A stretch of 64,000 nucleotides of DNA from Roseomonas sp. KE0001 (GTDB taxonomy: Bacteria; Pseudomonadota; Alphaproteobacteria; Acetobacterales; Acetobacteraceae): the NCBI RefSeq assembly GCF_016107285.1, contig NZ_RCVQ01000004.1, positions 353,499 to 417,498 of the forward strand, written 5' to 3'. The translations under genes were made by a program, and so were the position numbers. Positions 14,049-23,597 of this stretch are shown piece by piece (within the stretch, counting starts at the first letter, position 1; each line of letters opens with the position of its first letter). The notes beneath the pieces were generated by a model. The model was not told where the DNA came from. It made no database searches and worked only from the letters and a program-made list of their open reading frames with translations.

Positions 14049-15370
14049 ACCGGCTGGAGCGGCTGCAGGATCTGGTCCGTGCCGCCCGCTTCGCCGGAGC
14101 CGGCGCCGCCGACGCGCTGCTGGCCAGCGGCACCGCCCTCTCGGTGCAGCGGCGGCTCGGCCGGATCGAGCACCTGGAACGCTCCGAGGGGCTGGATCTG
14201 GGCCTCCGGGTCCTGGTCGGCGGGCGGCAGGCCATCGTCTCCACCACCGACCCCGACCCGCGTGGCTTCCAGGCCCTGGCCGAGCGGGCCGTCGCCATGG
14301 CGCGGGCCGTGCCGGAGGACCGCTTCGCCGGGCTTGGCGCGTACCACCCCTTCCGCCCGCTCGACCTCGAGCTGGACGATCCCGCCGAGCCTGATGCCGA
14401 CGCCCTGCTGGCGCGTGCCGCCGCGGCGGAAGAGGCGGCGCTGGCCGTCCCGGGCGTGAGCAACAGCGAGGGCGCCGAGGCCGGTTTCTCCCGCACCGTC
14501 ATCGCCCTCGTGACATCGGACGGCTTCGCCGGCGAGTATGCCCGCAGCGGCCATTCCCTCTCGGTGACGGCGCTGGCCGGCAGCGGTACGGGCATGGAGC
14601 GCGATTACGACTACAGCAGCGCGGTCCACCTGTCCGATCTTGAGGACCCCGCCAGCCTGGGCCGCGCGGCCGGCGAGCGCGCGGTGCGGCGGCTCCGCCC
14701 GGCCCGGCCGCGCACGGCCCGGCGCACGGTGGTCTATGATCCCCGCGTGGCCGGCTCGCTGGCCGCCCATCTCGCCGGGGCACTGAACGGCGCGGCGGTG
14801 GCGCGGGGCACGTCCTTCCTGCGCGACAGCATGGGGCAGCGGGTGCTGGCCGCCGGCCTCAGCCTGCGCGACGACCCGCTGCGCCGGCGCGGCCTGCGCT
14901 CCCGTCCCTTCGACGGGGAAGGGATGCCGGGCGCCGCCCTGGCGCTGGTCGAGGACGGGATCCTGGCGAGCTGGGTGCTGGACTGGCGCAGCGCCCGGCA
15001 ACTGGGCCTCGCCTCCACCGGCCATGCCAGCCGGGGCATTTCCGGCCCCCCCGCGCCTTCCACCACGAACCTTTGGCTGGACGGCGGCAGCGGCACGCCG
15101 GAGGCCCTGATGGCCGATATCGGGGAGGGCCTCTACGTCACCGAGATGATCGGCTCCGGCGTGAACGGCGTCACCGGCGACTACAGCCGGGGCGCCTCCG
15201 GCTTCATGATCCGCGATGGAGAGCTGGCCGAGGCGGTCAGCGGCATCACCATCGCCGGCAATCTCAGGGAGATGTTCCTCAACATGGCGGCGGCCGGCGA
15301 CCTCCGCTTCCGCCGGGGAACCGACGCGCCGACCCTGCGCGTCGAGGGGCTGACCGTCGCGGGCAGCTGA
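14045..15370 (+). CDS. TldD/PmbA family metalloprotease subunit (PmbA-like)
   Basis: A 441-residue PmbA/TldE-type protein. TldD/TldE complexes unfold and cleave small peptides, such as microcin B17 precursor and CcdA. The family features are DYDYSSAVHLSDLEDPASLG, the VYDPRVAGSLAAHLAGALNG segment and the C-terminal GVNGVTGDYSRGASGFMI. There is no HExxxH zinc motif, which belongs to the TldD partner, so this is the non-metal subunit; no tldD is in the window. The ATG overlaps the preceding M16 stop (ATGA), implying co-translation of two peptidase-related proteins. The gene converges on a chemoreceptor gene. Confidence 0.9.
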   Translation: MNRLERLQDLVRAARFAGAGAADALLASGTALSVQRRLGRIEHLERSEGLDLGLRVLVGGRQAIVSTTDPDPRGFQALAERAVAMARAVPEDRFAGLGAYHPFRPLDLELDDPAEPDADALLARAAAAEEAALAVPGVSNSEGAEAGFSRTVIALVTSDGFAGEYARSGHSLSVTALAGSGTGMERDYDYSSAVHLSDLEDPASLGRAAGERAVRRLRPARPRTARRTVVYDPRVAGSLAAHLAGALNGAAVARGTSFLRDSMGQRVLAAGLSLRDDPLRRRGLRSRPFDGEGMPGAALALVEDGILASWVLDWRSARQLGLASTGHASRGISGPPAPSTTNLWLDGGSGTPEALMADIGEGLYVTEMIGSGVNGVTGDYSRGASGFMIRDGELAEAVSGITIAGNLREMFLNMAAAGDLRFRRGTDAPTLRVEGLTVAGS

Positions 15371-15374
15371 GGCC

Positions 15375-15397
15375 GGGCCGGGAGGGCGTCCCGGCCC
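15375..15397. terminator. Bidirectional hairpin between convergent pmbA-like and chemoreceptor genes
   Basis: Perfect nine-base arms GGGCCGGGA and TCCCGGCCC surround a five-base loop in the 35-base gap between convergent stops. There is no T-tract on either side. Confidence 0.55.
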
Positions 15398-15405
15398 CGC
15401 ATCGG

Positions 15406-17082
15406 TCAGGCCGCGCGGACCTCGGAGATGAAGCCGCGCACCTCGCCGCTCAGCCGCTCCGACTGACGCGACAGTTCGCCCGAGGCCGCCAGGACCTGGC
15501 TGGCCGCGGCGCCCGTGCTCTCGGCGCCATGGCTGACGGCGGCGATGGTCTCCGAGACGGCATTGGTGGCATGCGCCGTCTCCGTCACGGTGCGGGCGAT
15601 CTCCGCCGTCGCGGCGCCCTGCTGCTCGACCGCCGAGGCGATGGCCACGGTGATGCTGCTCACGGCGTCGATGGTGCCGGTGATGGCCTGGATATCGTTC
15701 ACCGCCTGCTGCGTCGCCGCCTGGATCTGCGCGATCTGGCTGCCGATCTCCTCGGTCGCCTTCGCGGTCTGCGCGGCCAGCGACTTCACCTCGCTCGCCA
15801 CCACCGCGAAGCCCTTGCCGGCCTCGCCGGCCCGCGCCGCCTCGATCGTCGCGTTCAGCGCCAGCAGGTTGGTCTGCCCGGCGATGGTGCTGATCAGCCC
15901 CACCACCTCGCCGATCCGCGCCGCACCCTCGGCCAGGGCCCGCACCGTGGCGTCGGTGCGCTGCGCGTCCTGCACCGCGCGGGCGGTGACGCCCGTCGCC
16001 TGGCTGACCTGCCGGCTGATCTCGCCGATCGAGGCGGTCAGCTCCTCGGCGGCGGTGGCCACGGTCTGGACGCCGTGGCTGGCCTGGCGCGCGGCCTCCA
16101 GCACCGTGCCCGCCTGGCGCCCGGTATCGCCGGCATTGCCGGTCATGGCGCGGGCGGTGGCCTCCAGCTCGGTCGAGGCGGAGGAGAGCATGCCCACCAT
16201 GTCCCCCACCTTGCCCTCGAAGCGGGCCACCATCTCGCCCAGGGCGGCGGCGCGGCGCTCCTTGGCGGCGCGTTCGGCCTCCTGCGTGGCGGAGAGCGCA
16301 TCGGCCTCGCGCAGCCCGGCGCGGCATTCGTCGAGCGCCCGGGCCATGTCGCCGATCTCGTCGCGCCGCCGCAGGGCGGGCAGCTCGAAGCCATAGTCGC
16401 GCCGCGCCAGGCGGCGCAGGGATTTGGAGAGGCACAGGACGTTGCGCGCCAGGTCACGATCCAGCCAGCCCAGGCTGACGATCCCGATGGCCAGCGCCAG
16501 CAGCGCGCCGATCAGGGTGCCCCAGATCGCCCGTGTGAAGATCCGGTCCGCCTCCTGTGCCGCCGTGGCGGCGCCACGCTCATTGAAGGCGATCAGCGGC
16601 TCGAGGCTGTTGAAGACCTCGTTGACCGAGCGCGCCGAGGTATTGAAGGCCTGCCGGCCCTGCTCCGCCTCCATGTCGAGGATGAGGCCGACCTCGGTCT
16701 GATAGCGCCGGTAGGTCTGCCGGAAGATCTCGAAGAGGCGCCGCTCCTCGGCCTCGGTCAGGTGGGGCCGCAGGTCCTCCATCATCTGATGGACCTGCTC
16801 GCTCATGGCACGGACCTCGGTGCCGATCTGGCGGCGCTCGGCCGGATCCTCGCTGGCGATCTGCCGGGCGGTGCGGGTCCGCTCGCGGGAGATGGCGTAT
16901 TGCAACTGGCTCAGCCGTTTGACGGCGGGCATCCAGTTGGTCTGGATATCGACCAGCCCGGCATTCACCTGGCGCAGCTCCAGCAGGCTGTAGCCGCTGT
17001 TGCAGATGCCGCAGATCAGCATGGCCCCCAAGGCAAGGATCACCTTGCTGCGGATGCTGAGCCCTTGCAGGAAAGAAACCAT
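15406..17082 (-). CDS. Methyl-accepting chemotaxis protein
   Basis: A 558-residue transmembrane chemoreceptor signalling to CheA/CheW. Order: TM1 about 12-34, a periplasmic four-helix-bundle-like domain about 35-180, TM2 about 184-206, a HAMP-like linker about 207-260, and a cytoplasmic coiled coil. The signalling tip reads [20 protein letters not shown], followed by [14 protein letters not shown]. The C-terminus ends [10 protein letters not shown], with no CheR/CheB-tethering pentapeptide. An in-frame ATG at 17115 would add [11 protein letters not shown]; 17082 is preferred because it places TM1 in the usual position, although neither start has a strong ribosome site. No che genes are nearby, so the receptor is an orphan and its ligand is unknown. 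Confidence 0.93.
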   Translation of the reverse strand: MVSFLQGLSIRSKVILALGAMLICGICNSGYSLLELRQVNAGLVDIQTNWMPAVKRLSQLQYAISRERTRTARQIASEDPAERRQIGTEVRAMSEQVHQMMEDLRPHLTEAEERRLFEIFRQTYRRYQTEVGLILDMEAEQGRQAFNTSARSVNEVFNSLEPLIAFNERGAATAAQEADRIFTRAIWGTLIGALLALAIGIVSLGWLDRDLARNVLCLSKSLRRLARRDYGFELPALRRRDEIGDMARALDECRAGLREADALSATQEAERAAKERRAAALGEMVARFEGKVGDMVGMLSSASTELEATARAMTGNAGDTGRQAGTVLEAARQASHGVQTVATAAEELTASIGEISRQVSQATGVTARAVQDAQRTDATVRALAEGAARIGEVVGLISTIAGQTNLLALNATIEAARAGEAGKGFAVVASEVKSLAAQTAKATEEIGSQIAQIQAATQQAVNDIQAITGTIDAVSSITVAIASAVEQQGAATAEIARTVTETAHATNAVSETIAAVSHGAESTGAAASQVLAASGELSRQSERLSGEVRGFISEVRAA

Positions 17083-17138
17083 TATCCGTGACTTACGATG
17101 TGCGTGAGGCGGCATTAGAGGGGCTGGCGGTTAACAAT

Positions 17139-17160
17139 CCGTGCCGGGCCCGGGGCACGG
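17139..17160 (-). terminator. Terminator of the gpmI-envC-ctpA-DUF610-rppH strand
   Basis: CCGTGCC and GGCACGG arms flank an eight-base loop and, reading the minus strand, are followed by ATTGTTAA. It lies six bases beyond the rppH stop codon. Confidence 0.5.
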
Positions 17161-17166
17161 GGAGCC

Positions 17167-17658
17167 TTATTTCCCGGCGCCTTCCCCGCCGCTTTGGGCG
17201 AGGTGGCGGAATTCCCGGACCAGCCGCTCATAGACCGGCCGGCGAAACGCGACGACGATCCCCGGCAGGTCCTCCAGCCGCGCCCAGCGCCAGGCGTTGA
17301 ACTCGGGATGCGGGTCGAGGTCCAGGCGGATCTCGGACTCCTCGCCCAGGAAGCGCAGGGCGAACCATTTCTGCTCCTGCCCCCGGAAGCGGCCCCGCAG
17401 CGCCTTGCCGATCAGCTCCGGCGGCAGGTCGTAGCGCAGCCAGTCCGCGACCTCGCCGATGATCTCGGCCTTCCCGGTGCCGATCTCCTCGGCCAGTTCC
17501 CGCAGCACCGCCGCGCGGGGATCCTCGCCCTCGTCCAGCCCGCCCTGCGGCAACTGCCAGGCCTCGGCCGCCACGTCGGCGCGGCGGGCGATCAGCACGC
17601 GGCCGTCGCGGTTGAACAGCACGGCGCCGACATTGCGGCGGTAGGGAAGGTCGGACAT
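17167..17658 (-). CDS. rppH: RNA 5'-pyrophosphohydrolase (Nudix)
   Basis: A 163-residue Nudix hydrolase that removes pyrophosphate from the 5' end of mRNAs and so triggers decay. The Nudix box runs from about residue 39 to 61, with the REL and EE residues in RELAEEIG. The RppH/IalA-type start MSDLPYRRNVGAVLFN and the downstream GQEQKWFALRFLG segment distinguish it from other Nudix enzymes. It lies only three bases after the DUF610 gene, so the two are probably co-transcribed, and a hairpin follows. Confidence 0.95.
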   Translation of the reverse strand: MSDLPYRRNVGAVLFNRDGRVLIARRADVAAEAWQLPQGGLDEGEDPRAAVLRELAEEIGTGKAEIIGEVADWLRYDLPPELIGKALRGRFRGQEQKWFALRFLGEESEIRLDLDPHPEFNAWRWARLEDLPGIVVAFRRPVYERLVREFRHLAQSGGEGAGK

Positions 17659-17661
17659 CGG

Positions 17662-18897
17662 CTAGTCGGTGCCTCGCGAAGCGGGGGTGCTGCCAGGAGG
17701 ATAGGATCCTGGGGGATAGGTCAGGGCGCTGACCGGCGCCAGCACCAAGTCGCGCGCCGCAAGCCCCGCCGCCCAGCCGGCGATGGCATCGACCAGCAGC
17801 GGCGCGGGCTCCGCCGCCAGGCCCAGGGCATGGCCCCGGCGGTGGGCCAGGGCTTCCAGAAGGGCCAGCCGGCGATCCACCTCGCCCCGGGTCAGGGGCT
17901 CGTCCAGCACCAGGTCCACGCTGGCGCCCCAGGCGGCGGCCGGCTCCGGCGCGCCGGGCCGGGCCTCGACATAGTAGAGGCCACGCTCGGCCAGGCTGTC
18001 CTGGAGGGCCTCCAGCGGCGCCGCCTCGGCGGCGAAGCGCTCGCCGCGCCAGCCGCCGGTGGCGCCGATGGCGCCGGCATAGCCGCCGATGGCGCCGAGC
18101 GCGCGCAGCAGCCGCTCGCGGTTCTCGGCCGGCGACAGGCTGGCGCGCAGCAGGTCCGGGGCCGGGGGCATGCCGAGGGAATCGAGCGGCAGGGCCAGCA
18201 GCATCTCCATGCCGCGCTGGCGAGCCAGGGATTGCAACGCCCGCGCGCGGGGCAGGCGCGGGCTGAAGGCGGGCGTGACCTCGGCCGGCAGGCGGTGCAG
18301 CGCCGCCTCGGCCCGCTCGGCCACGAATCCCATGCCGATGACGAGCGCGATGCGCGGCCGGGTTTCTCCGGCGAGGAAGGGGCGGGCATAGACCTCCCTG
18401 GCCTCCCGCCCATCGCCGGCGCGGCGCGGGATCGCGCCGGCCGGGCCGGTCTCGAGCAGGTCCTCCAGGGGCGGGGGGATCGGGGCCGCCGCGCCGCCCC
18501 TGCCGTCACGCGGCGGCAGGGGCGGTGGCGAGGGGGCTTCCGGCAGGCCGGGCGGCGCCGGCGGTGCGACAGCAGGTTCGCTGACGGTCTCGCCGAAGGG
18601 CGGGGGATGGGGCAGGGGATGGGGCAGGGGATGCGGCGGCGAGGGCGCCTCGGCGGCTTCGGGGGGTGACGGCAACAGGGCCGGCGCGGGTTCCGGCACC
18701 GCCGGCGCGGGGGCGCCTTGCGCTGGCGCGACCGGCTCCCGCCTGTCCTGGCGCGGCGGGGCCGGCTCGGCTGGGCCCAGGAGATGGAGCGTCAGCGCCG
18801 TTGCCGCCGCCGCCGTCGCCACCAGCGCCCAGAACACGCCCAGGGCCCGCCAGCCCATCCCTGTCCGGAAGGCGGGCCGGCGGGCATGACCGGACAT
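17662..18897 (-). CDS. Divergent polysaccharide deacetylase (DUF610/YibQ-like)
   Basis: A 411-residue membrane-anchored protein. Residues 1-15 are basic, a TM segment runs about 18-43, and a Pro/Ala-rich linker about 45-165 includes a short HPLPHPLPHPPP repeat. A divergent polysaccharide-deacetylase domain then begins PRIALVIGMGF near residue 180. Canonical YibQ proteins have IDD where this has IGM, so the usual metal-ligand aspartates appear absent and hydrolase activity is doubtful. It sits in the conserved gpmI-envC-ctpA-DUF610-rppH order, 27 bases after ctpA, which points to a periplasmic cell-wall or envelope role. The function is not known. Confidence 0.85.
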   Translation of the reverse strand: MSGHARRPAFRTGMGWRALGVFWALVATAAAATALTLHLLGPAEPAPPRQDRREPVAPAQGAPAPAVPEPAPALLPSPPEAAEAPSPPHPLPHPLPHPPPFGETVSEPAVAPPAPPGLPEAPSPPPLPPRDGRGGAAAPIPPPLEDLLETGPAGAIPRRAGDGREAREVYARPFLAGETRPRIALVIGMGFVAERAEAALHRLPAEVTPAFSPRLPRARALQSLARQRGMEMLLALPLDSLGMPPAPDLLRASLSPAENRERLLRALGAIGGYAGAIGATGGWRGERFAAEAAPLEALQDSLAERGLYYVEARPGAPEPAAAWGASVDLVLDEPLTRGEVDRRLALLEALAHRRGHALGLAAEPAPLLVDAIAGWAAGLAARDLVLAPVSALTYPPGSYPPGSTPASRGTD

Positions 18898-18924
18898 GGC
18901 GCCCCCCGCCGACGCCCCGTGGCC

Positions 18925-20322
18925 TCAGCGCGCCGCGCGCCGCTGCGGATCCGCCGCGGCCCAGGCGCGCAGCAGGCCCACCGCCTGCTGCAACTGGAAG
19001 TCGGTTTCCGGCTTGGTCGGGTCGAAGGACGGCGCGCCCTCGGGCGGCATCTTCTGCACCTTCTCGGCCACGCCGCCGGGCAGGTTCATCGGCGGCAGCG
19101 GGGCGGTGGGGTGGGTGTCATTGTCGTTGCGCAGCGCCTTGCGCAGATCCGCCTCGCGGTCCCGCAGCGGCGCATTGCCCTCCTCCCGCGTCGCCAGCAC
19201 CTCGATGTCGGGGGTGATGCCGAGCGCCTGGATCGAGCGTCCGGAGGGCGTGTAGTAGCGCGCCGTGGTCAGGCGGATGGCGCCATTGCCGGGGATCGGC
19301 ATGACGGTCTGGACGCTGCCCTTGCCGAAGGACTTGGTGCCCAGCACGATCGCCCGTCGGTGGTCCTGCAGGGCGCCGGCGACGATCTCGCTGGCCGAGG
19401 CCGAGCCGCCATTGACCAGCACCACGATCCTGAAGCCTTCGGCGATGTCGCCCGGCTTGGCGTTCCAGCGCTGGCCATCCTCCGGGCGGCGGGCGCGGGT
19501 GGAGACGATCTCGCCGCGGTCCAGGAAGTCGTCCGCCACCTGCACCGCCTGATCCAGCAGGCCGCCCGGATTGTTGCGCAGATCCAGGATGACGCCCTTC
19601 AGGTTGTTGCCGGCCTGCTGCTTCATGGTGCCGAGGGCGCGCCGCAGCGCCGTGTCCGTCTGCTCGTTGAAGGAGGAGAGGCGGACATAGGCCACATCCT
19701 CGCCCTCGATCCGGAAACGCGCGACCTGCGGGCGGATGACGTCGCGGGTGATGGCCAGCTCGAGCGGCGCGTCGGTGCCGGGGCGGCGGATGGTGATCTT
19801 GATGGTGCTGCCGCGCTCGCCCCGCATCTGGTCGACCGCTTCCTGCAGGCTGAGACCCTGCACGGAATTGCCGTTCAGATGCGTGATCAGATCGCCCGGC
19901 TTGACCCCGGCCTTGGCCGCCGGCGTGTCGTCGATCGGGCTGATCACCTTGACGTAGCCGCCCTCCTGGCTGACCTCGATGCCGAGGCCGCCGAACTCGC
20001 CCCGCGTCTGCACCTGCATGTCGCGGAAGGAGCGGGCGTTCATGTAGCTGCTGTGCGGGTCGAGGCCCTGCAGCATTCCGTTGATGGCGGATTCAATGAC
20101 ATCGCGGTCGTTCACCGGCTCGACATACTCGGCGCGGACGCGCTCGAAGACATCGCCGAACAGGTTGAGCAGCCGGTAGGTCTCGGCATTGCGGCCGGCC
20201 TCCTGCGCGATGGCGGAGACGATCGGCGGCGCCACCACCGGCCCCAGCACGGCACCGGCGGCGAAGGCCGCCGCCACCATACCCACCGTGCGCAATCCCG
20301 ACTTCATGCGGTGACGCTTCAT
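18925..20322 (-). CDS. ctpA: Carboxyl-terminal processing peptidase (S41)
   Basis: A 465-residue periplasmic Ser/Lys protease that trims C-termini and, in relatives, degrades murein hydrolases. A signal/anchor segment lies at about 11-40 and a PDZ domain at about 95-185, with GEFGGLGIEVSQEGGYVKV. The catalytic core has S309 in GGSASASEI and K334 in SFGKGSVQ. The C-terminal tail after about 400 is polar and low in similarity. The gene follows envC after a 246-base gap in which I see no gene. The conserved neighbourhood with EnvC suggests control of septal peptidoglycan hydrolysis (inference). Confidence 0.95.
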   Translation of the reverse strand: MKRHRMKSGLRTVGMVAAAFAAGAVLGPVVAPPIVSAIAQEAGRNAETYRLLNLFGDVFERVRAEYVEPVNDRDVIESAINGMLQGLDPHSSYMNARSFRDMQVQTRGEFGGLGIEVSQEGGYVKVISPIDDTPAAKAGVKPGDLITHLNGNSVQGLSLQEAVDQMRGERGSTIKITIRRPGTDAPLELAITRDVIRPQVARFRIEGEDVAYVRLSSFNEQTDTALRRALGTMKQQAGNNLKGVILDLRNNPGGLLDQAVQVADDFLDRGEIVSTRARRPEDGQRWNAKPGDIAEGFRIVVLVNGGSASASEIVAGALQDHRRAIVLGTKSFGKGSVQTVMPIPGNGAIRLTTARYYTPSGRSIQALGITPDIEVLATREEGNAPLRDREADLRKALRNDNDTHPTAPLPPMNLPGGVAEKVQKMPPEGAPSFDPTKPETDFQLQQAVGLLRAWAAADPQRRAAR

Positions 20323-20568
20323 GCGGTCAACGATCCTTTCGTCGCGGCCCTACAGCCTGGCCATAGCGGCCGTTACCCGTGGCGCCAACCCGGTGACACC
20401 GGCCAGAGATCCTTCCCAGGATCTTCCGGGCCCGGCGCCATCCCATTCCATCCGTCCCGCCGCGCCGCCTCCGCCGTGGGCAAAGCCTGCCGGACCCGGG
20501 CGGACAGTACCGCGATTCCACCTGCCGGGGGCAAACTGAAACCTTTCTGAACAGTCAGATGGACATGG

Positions 20569-21906
20569 TCACCCTCGCCCGCGGTACCAACTCTTCGGAT
20601 CGACCGGCTGGCCCTTCCGGCGCAGCTCGACATACAGATTGGCCCGGCCCGAATCCTCCGCCGCGCCAAGCTGCCCCACCGCCTCGCCCGCCACCACGCG
20701 GGCGCCGAGCCTGGCATCCAGCCGGTCCATCCCGGCGAGCACGAAATGGTAGCCGCCGCCGCAATCGACAATCAACAGCTGGCCATAGCTGCGGAACGGA
20801 CCGGCGAAGGCGATACTGCCGCCGCAAGGGCTCACCACCCGCGCGCCAGCCGGCGCGGCATAGGTCAGGCCACGCGACGGGCCGCCCGCGCCGCCTTCGC
20901 CGAAGTCCCGCGTGATGCGTCCCGCCACCGGCTGCGCGCGGCCGGCGCTAGGTTGGGGGGCGCTGGGGCGGGGGGCGGAGGGCGGCGGGGTGCGGGCGGC
21001 CTGCTCCCGCCGCGCCTGCTCGCGCTCCCGAAGCACCTCGCGCTCGCGCTCCAGGGCGGCGCGGGCCTCGGCGTCCCGCGCGGCGCGCTGCCGCGCGGCC
21101 AGGGCCTCCGCCTCGCGCTCGGCGCGCTGGCGGGCGGCCTGCTCCGCCGCCTGCCGCTCGCGCTCGGCTCTCGCCCGCGCCTCGGCCTCCGCCTTCGCGC
21201 GGGCCTGTTCCAGGCGGTCGAGCATCTCGCGCAGATCGCTGGCGCGGGCGGCCGTGGCGGCGGCCCGGGCCGCCGCCTCCATCTCCTCCTGCTCGGCGCG
21301 GCCGCGTTGCGCCTGCGCGGCGAGCAGCGCCTCCTCCACGGCGGCGGCGGCGGCCCTGACCTCGGCCCGGGCCCCGGCCAGCCGTGCCGCCTCATCCTCG
21401 GCCTGGCGGCTGGCCTCCGCGGCCACGGCCTGGGCCTCGCGCAGCGCCGTCGCCTCGGCCGAGAGATGGCGCGTCAGGCTGCGCAGCACGAGCGCGCCGC
21501 GCAGCGCCGTCTCGGGATCGACCGGCACGGCCAGCAGCGTCTCGGACGGCCACTGGCCGAGGCGGCGCATGAGCGGCAGCAGCGGCGCCAGGGCATCGGC
21601 GCGCCGCCGCAGATCGACCAGGGCATTGTCGCGCACCTGGGCGGCCTCGCGCGCGCGGGCCTCGGCCTCGTCGGCGGCGGCATCGGCGGCCACGGCGCGG
21701 CGCCCCGCCTCGGCGCGCTGGCGGGCCAAGGCCTCCTCGGCCGCCGCCGCGGCTCGCGCCGCCTCGGCCGCCGCCGCCGCCGCCCGGTGCGCCTCGTGCG
21801 CGCTGCGCTCCGCCTCGCGCAGGGTCTCGGGGCTGGCCTGCTCCGGCCGGGCCGGGCCCGCCGCCAGCATCAACAGGGGTATCGCGAGAAGCAGGCGGAG
21901 CGGCAG
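20569..21906 (-). CDS. envC: EnvC-like murein hydrolase activator with degenerate LytM domain
   Basis: A periplasmic protein with a very long Ala/Glu/Arg coiled coil (about 25-300), a Pro/Ser linker, and a C-terminal LytM/M23 fold (about 330-445). Catalytic LytM residues are missing: the HxH triad region reads ANLYVELRRKGQPVDP, as expected for EnvC, which activates amidases rather than cutting murein. Two Cys in the LytM domain (SPCGG, VDCGG) could pair. The only conventional starts, TTG 21873 and ATG 21870, have no ribosome site and cut into the signal peptide. A CTG at 21906, with GAGGA eight bases upstream, gives MPLRLLLAIPLLMLAAGPA, a good signal peptide, so I place the start there. The gene follows gpmI by 44 bases. 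Confidence 0.88.
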   Translation of the reverse strand: MPLRLLLAIPLLMLAAGPARPEQASPETLREAERSAHEAHRAAAAAAEAARAAAAAEEALARQRAEAGRRAVAADAAADEAEARAREAAQVRDNALVDLRRRADALAPLLPLMRRLGQWPSETLLAVPVDPETALRGALVLRSLTRHLSAEATALREAQAVAAEASRQAEDEAARLAGARAEVRAAAAAVEEALLAAQAQRGRAEQEEMEAAARAAATAARASDLREMLDRLEQARAKAEAEARARAERERQAAEQAARQRAEREAEALAARQRAARDAEARAALEREREVLREREQARREQAARTPPPSAPRPSAPQPSAGRAQPVAGRITRDFGEGGAGGPSRGLTYAAPAGARVVSPCGGSIAFAGPFRSYGQLLIVDCGGGYHFVLAGMDRLDARLGARVVAGEAVGQLGAAEDSGRANLYVELRRKGQPVDPKSWYRGRG

Positions 21907-21950
21907 GTGGGAGGTCCTCGCGAGGCAGGCGATGGATGCGATGACCGGGC

Positions 21951-23480
21951 TCAGCCCCGCTGGATCAGGCTGTGCCCGGTCATCGCGGCGGGTTGCGGCA
22001 GGCCCAGCAGGTCCAGCAGCGTCGGCGCCACATCGGCCAGCCGGCCCTCGCCCAGCCGCGCCCCGGCGGGGCCGCCGACCAGCAGGACCGGCACCGGGTT
22101 GGTGGTGTGGGCCGTGTGCGGGCCGTCGGTCGCCGGGTCCTTCATCAACTCGGCATTGCCATGATCGGCGGTGACGAGCAGGGCGCCGCCCTGCGCCCGG
22201 ATCGCCGCCTCGATCCGCGACAGCCCGGCATCCACCGCCTCGCAGGCCTTGATGGCGGCGGGCAGGCTGCCGGTATGACCGACCATGTCGGCATTGGCGA
22301 AGTTCAGGATGATCAGGTCGAAACGGCCGGAGCCGATCGCCTGCACCGCCTTCTCCGCCAGCTCGGGCGCCGACATCTCCGGCTGCAGGTCGTAGGTCGC
22401 GACCTTGGGGGAGGGGACCATGATCCGCTCCTCGCCGGGGAAGGGGGTCTCCTCGCCGCCGTTGAAGAAGTAGGTGACGTGCGGGTACTTCTCCGTCTCC
22501 GCCATCCGCAACTGCGTCAGGCCGGCGGCGGAGACGACGGCGCCCAGGATGTCCTTCAGGGTCTCGGGCCCGAAGAGGGCGGCGAGGTGGGGGTTCAGCA
22601 CCTCGGAATACTCGGTCATGGCGGCGGCGCCGGCGAGCTTCGGGCGGCGCGGCGGGAGGAAGCCGTCGAAGGCGGGATCGACCAGCGCGCCCATGATCTG
22701 CCGCACCCGGTCGGCGCGGAAGTTGAAGCAGAGCACGCCATCCCCGTCCTTCATCCCGGCATAGTCGCCGATCACGGTGGCGGGGATGAACTCGTCGGTC
22801 TTGCCGGCCGCGTGGGCGGCGGCGATGGCGGCGGCGGCGCTCTTCGCCCTGGCCTGTCCGTGGCCCTCCACCATGGCGTCATAGGCCTGCCGCACCCGCT
22901 CCCAGCGCCGGTCGCGGTCCATGGCGAAGTAGCGGCCGGTCACGGTGGCGATGCGCGCCCCGGCGGGCAGCGCCGGCTCGAACCGCGCCAGGTACTGCGG
23001 GCTAGCCTCGGGCGGGGTGTCCCGCCCGTCCGTCCAGGCATGCACGGCGACGGGGATGCCGGCGGCGGCGAAGACCCTGGCCAGGGCCAGGCCATGATCC
23101 TGGTGGCTGTGCACGCCGCCGGGAGAGAGCAGGCCCATCAGATGCAGCGTGCCGCCGCTGGCCCTGAGCGCCCGGATCAGCCCGGTGACGGCGGGCAGGC
23201 CGCCGATCGTGCCATCCGCCACGGCCTTGCTGATGCGCGGCAGCTCCTGCATCACCACCCGCCCGGCGCCGAGGTTGAGGTGGCCGACCTCGGAATTGCC
23301 CATCTGGCCATGCGGCAGGCCGACATCCTCGCCGCAGGTGTGCAGGAAGTTGTGCGGGCAGCCGGACCAGAGCCGGTCGAAGCAGGGCGTGCTCGCCTGC
23401 CGCACCGCGTTGTCCGCTTCCTCCTCGCGCCAGCCCCAGCCGTCGAGGATCACGAACATCACGGGCTTCGGACGGGACAT
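21951..23480 (-). CDS. gpmI: 2,3-bisphosphoglycerate-independent phosphoglycerate mutase
   Basis: A 509-residue manganese-dependent enzyme interconverting 3- and 2-phosphoglycerate in glycolysis and gluconeogenesis. It belongs to the alkaline-phosphatase superfamily. The N-terminal metal motif is FVILDGWGWRE, the phosphoserine S63 lies in QMGNSEVGHLNLG, and the C-terminal metal site is LLVTADHGNAE. The length is standard. It is the promoter-proximal gene of the gpmI-envC-ctpA-DUF610-rppH strand. Confidence 0.97.
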   Translation of the reverse strand: MSRPKPVMFVILDGWGWREEEADNAVRQASTPCFDRLWSGCPHNFLHTCGEDVGLPHGQMGNSEVGHLNLGAGRVVMQELPRISKAVADGTIGGLPAVTGLIRALRASGGTLHLMGLLSPGGVHSHQDHGLALARVFAAAGIPVAVHAWTDGRDTPPEASPQYLARFEPALPAGARIATVTGRYFAMDRDRRWERVRQAYDAMVEGHGQARAKSAAAAIAAAHAAGKTDEFIPATVIGDYAGMKDGDGVLCFNFRADRVRQIMGALVDPAFDGFLPPRRPKLAGAAAMTEYSEVLNPHLAALFGPETLKDILGAVVSAAGLTQLRMAETEKYPHVTYFFNGGEETPFPGEERIMVPSPKVATYDLQPEMSAPELAEKAVQAIGSGRFDLIILNFANADMVGHTGSLPAAIKACEAVDAGLSRIEAAIRAQGGALLVTADHGNAELMKDPATDGPHTAHTTNPVPVLLVGGPAGARLGEGRLADVAPTLLDLLGLPQPAAMTGHSLIQRG

Positions 23481-23597
23481 GGCGGTCTTCTCCGGGGCTG
23501 GTTCCGCGACAGGGGATAGACCCGGAGGGGGCGGCTTGCCCAGGGGGGGAAAGCAGGGGCGCGGGAACGGGCGCCGAGCCCGCCCCGCCGCCGCGCC

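Noticed and set aside
20323..20568. A gene in the 246-base gap between envC and ctpA
   Set aside because: Open frames there show no recognisable domain or ribosome site; the stretch is probably the ctpA leader and promoter.
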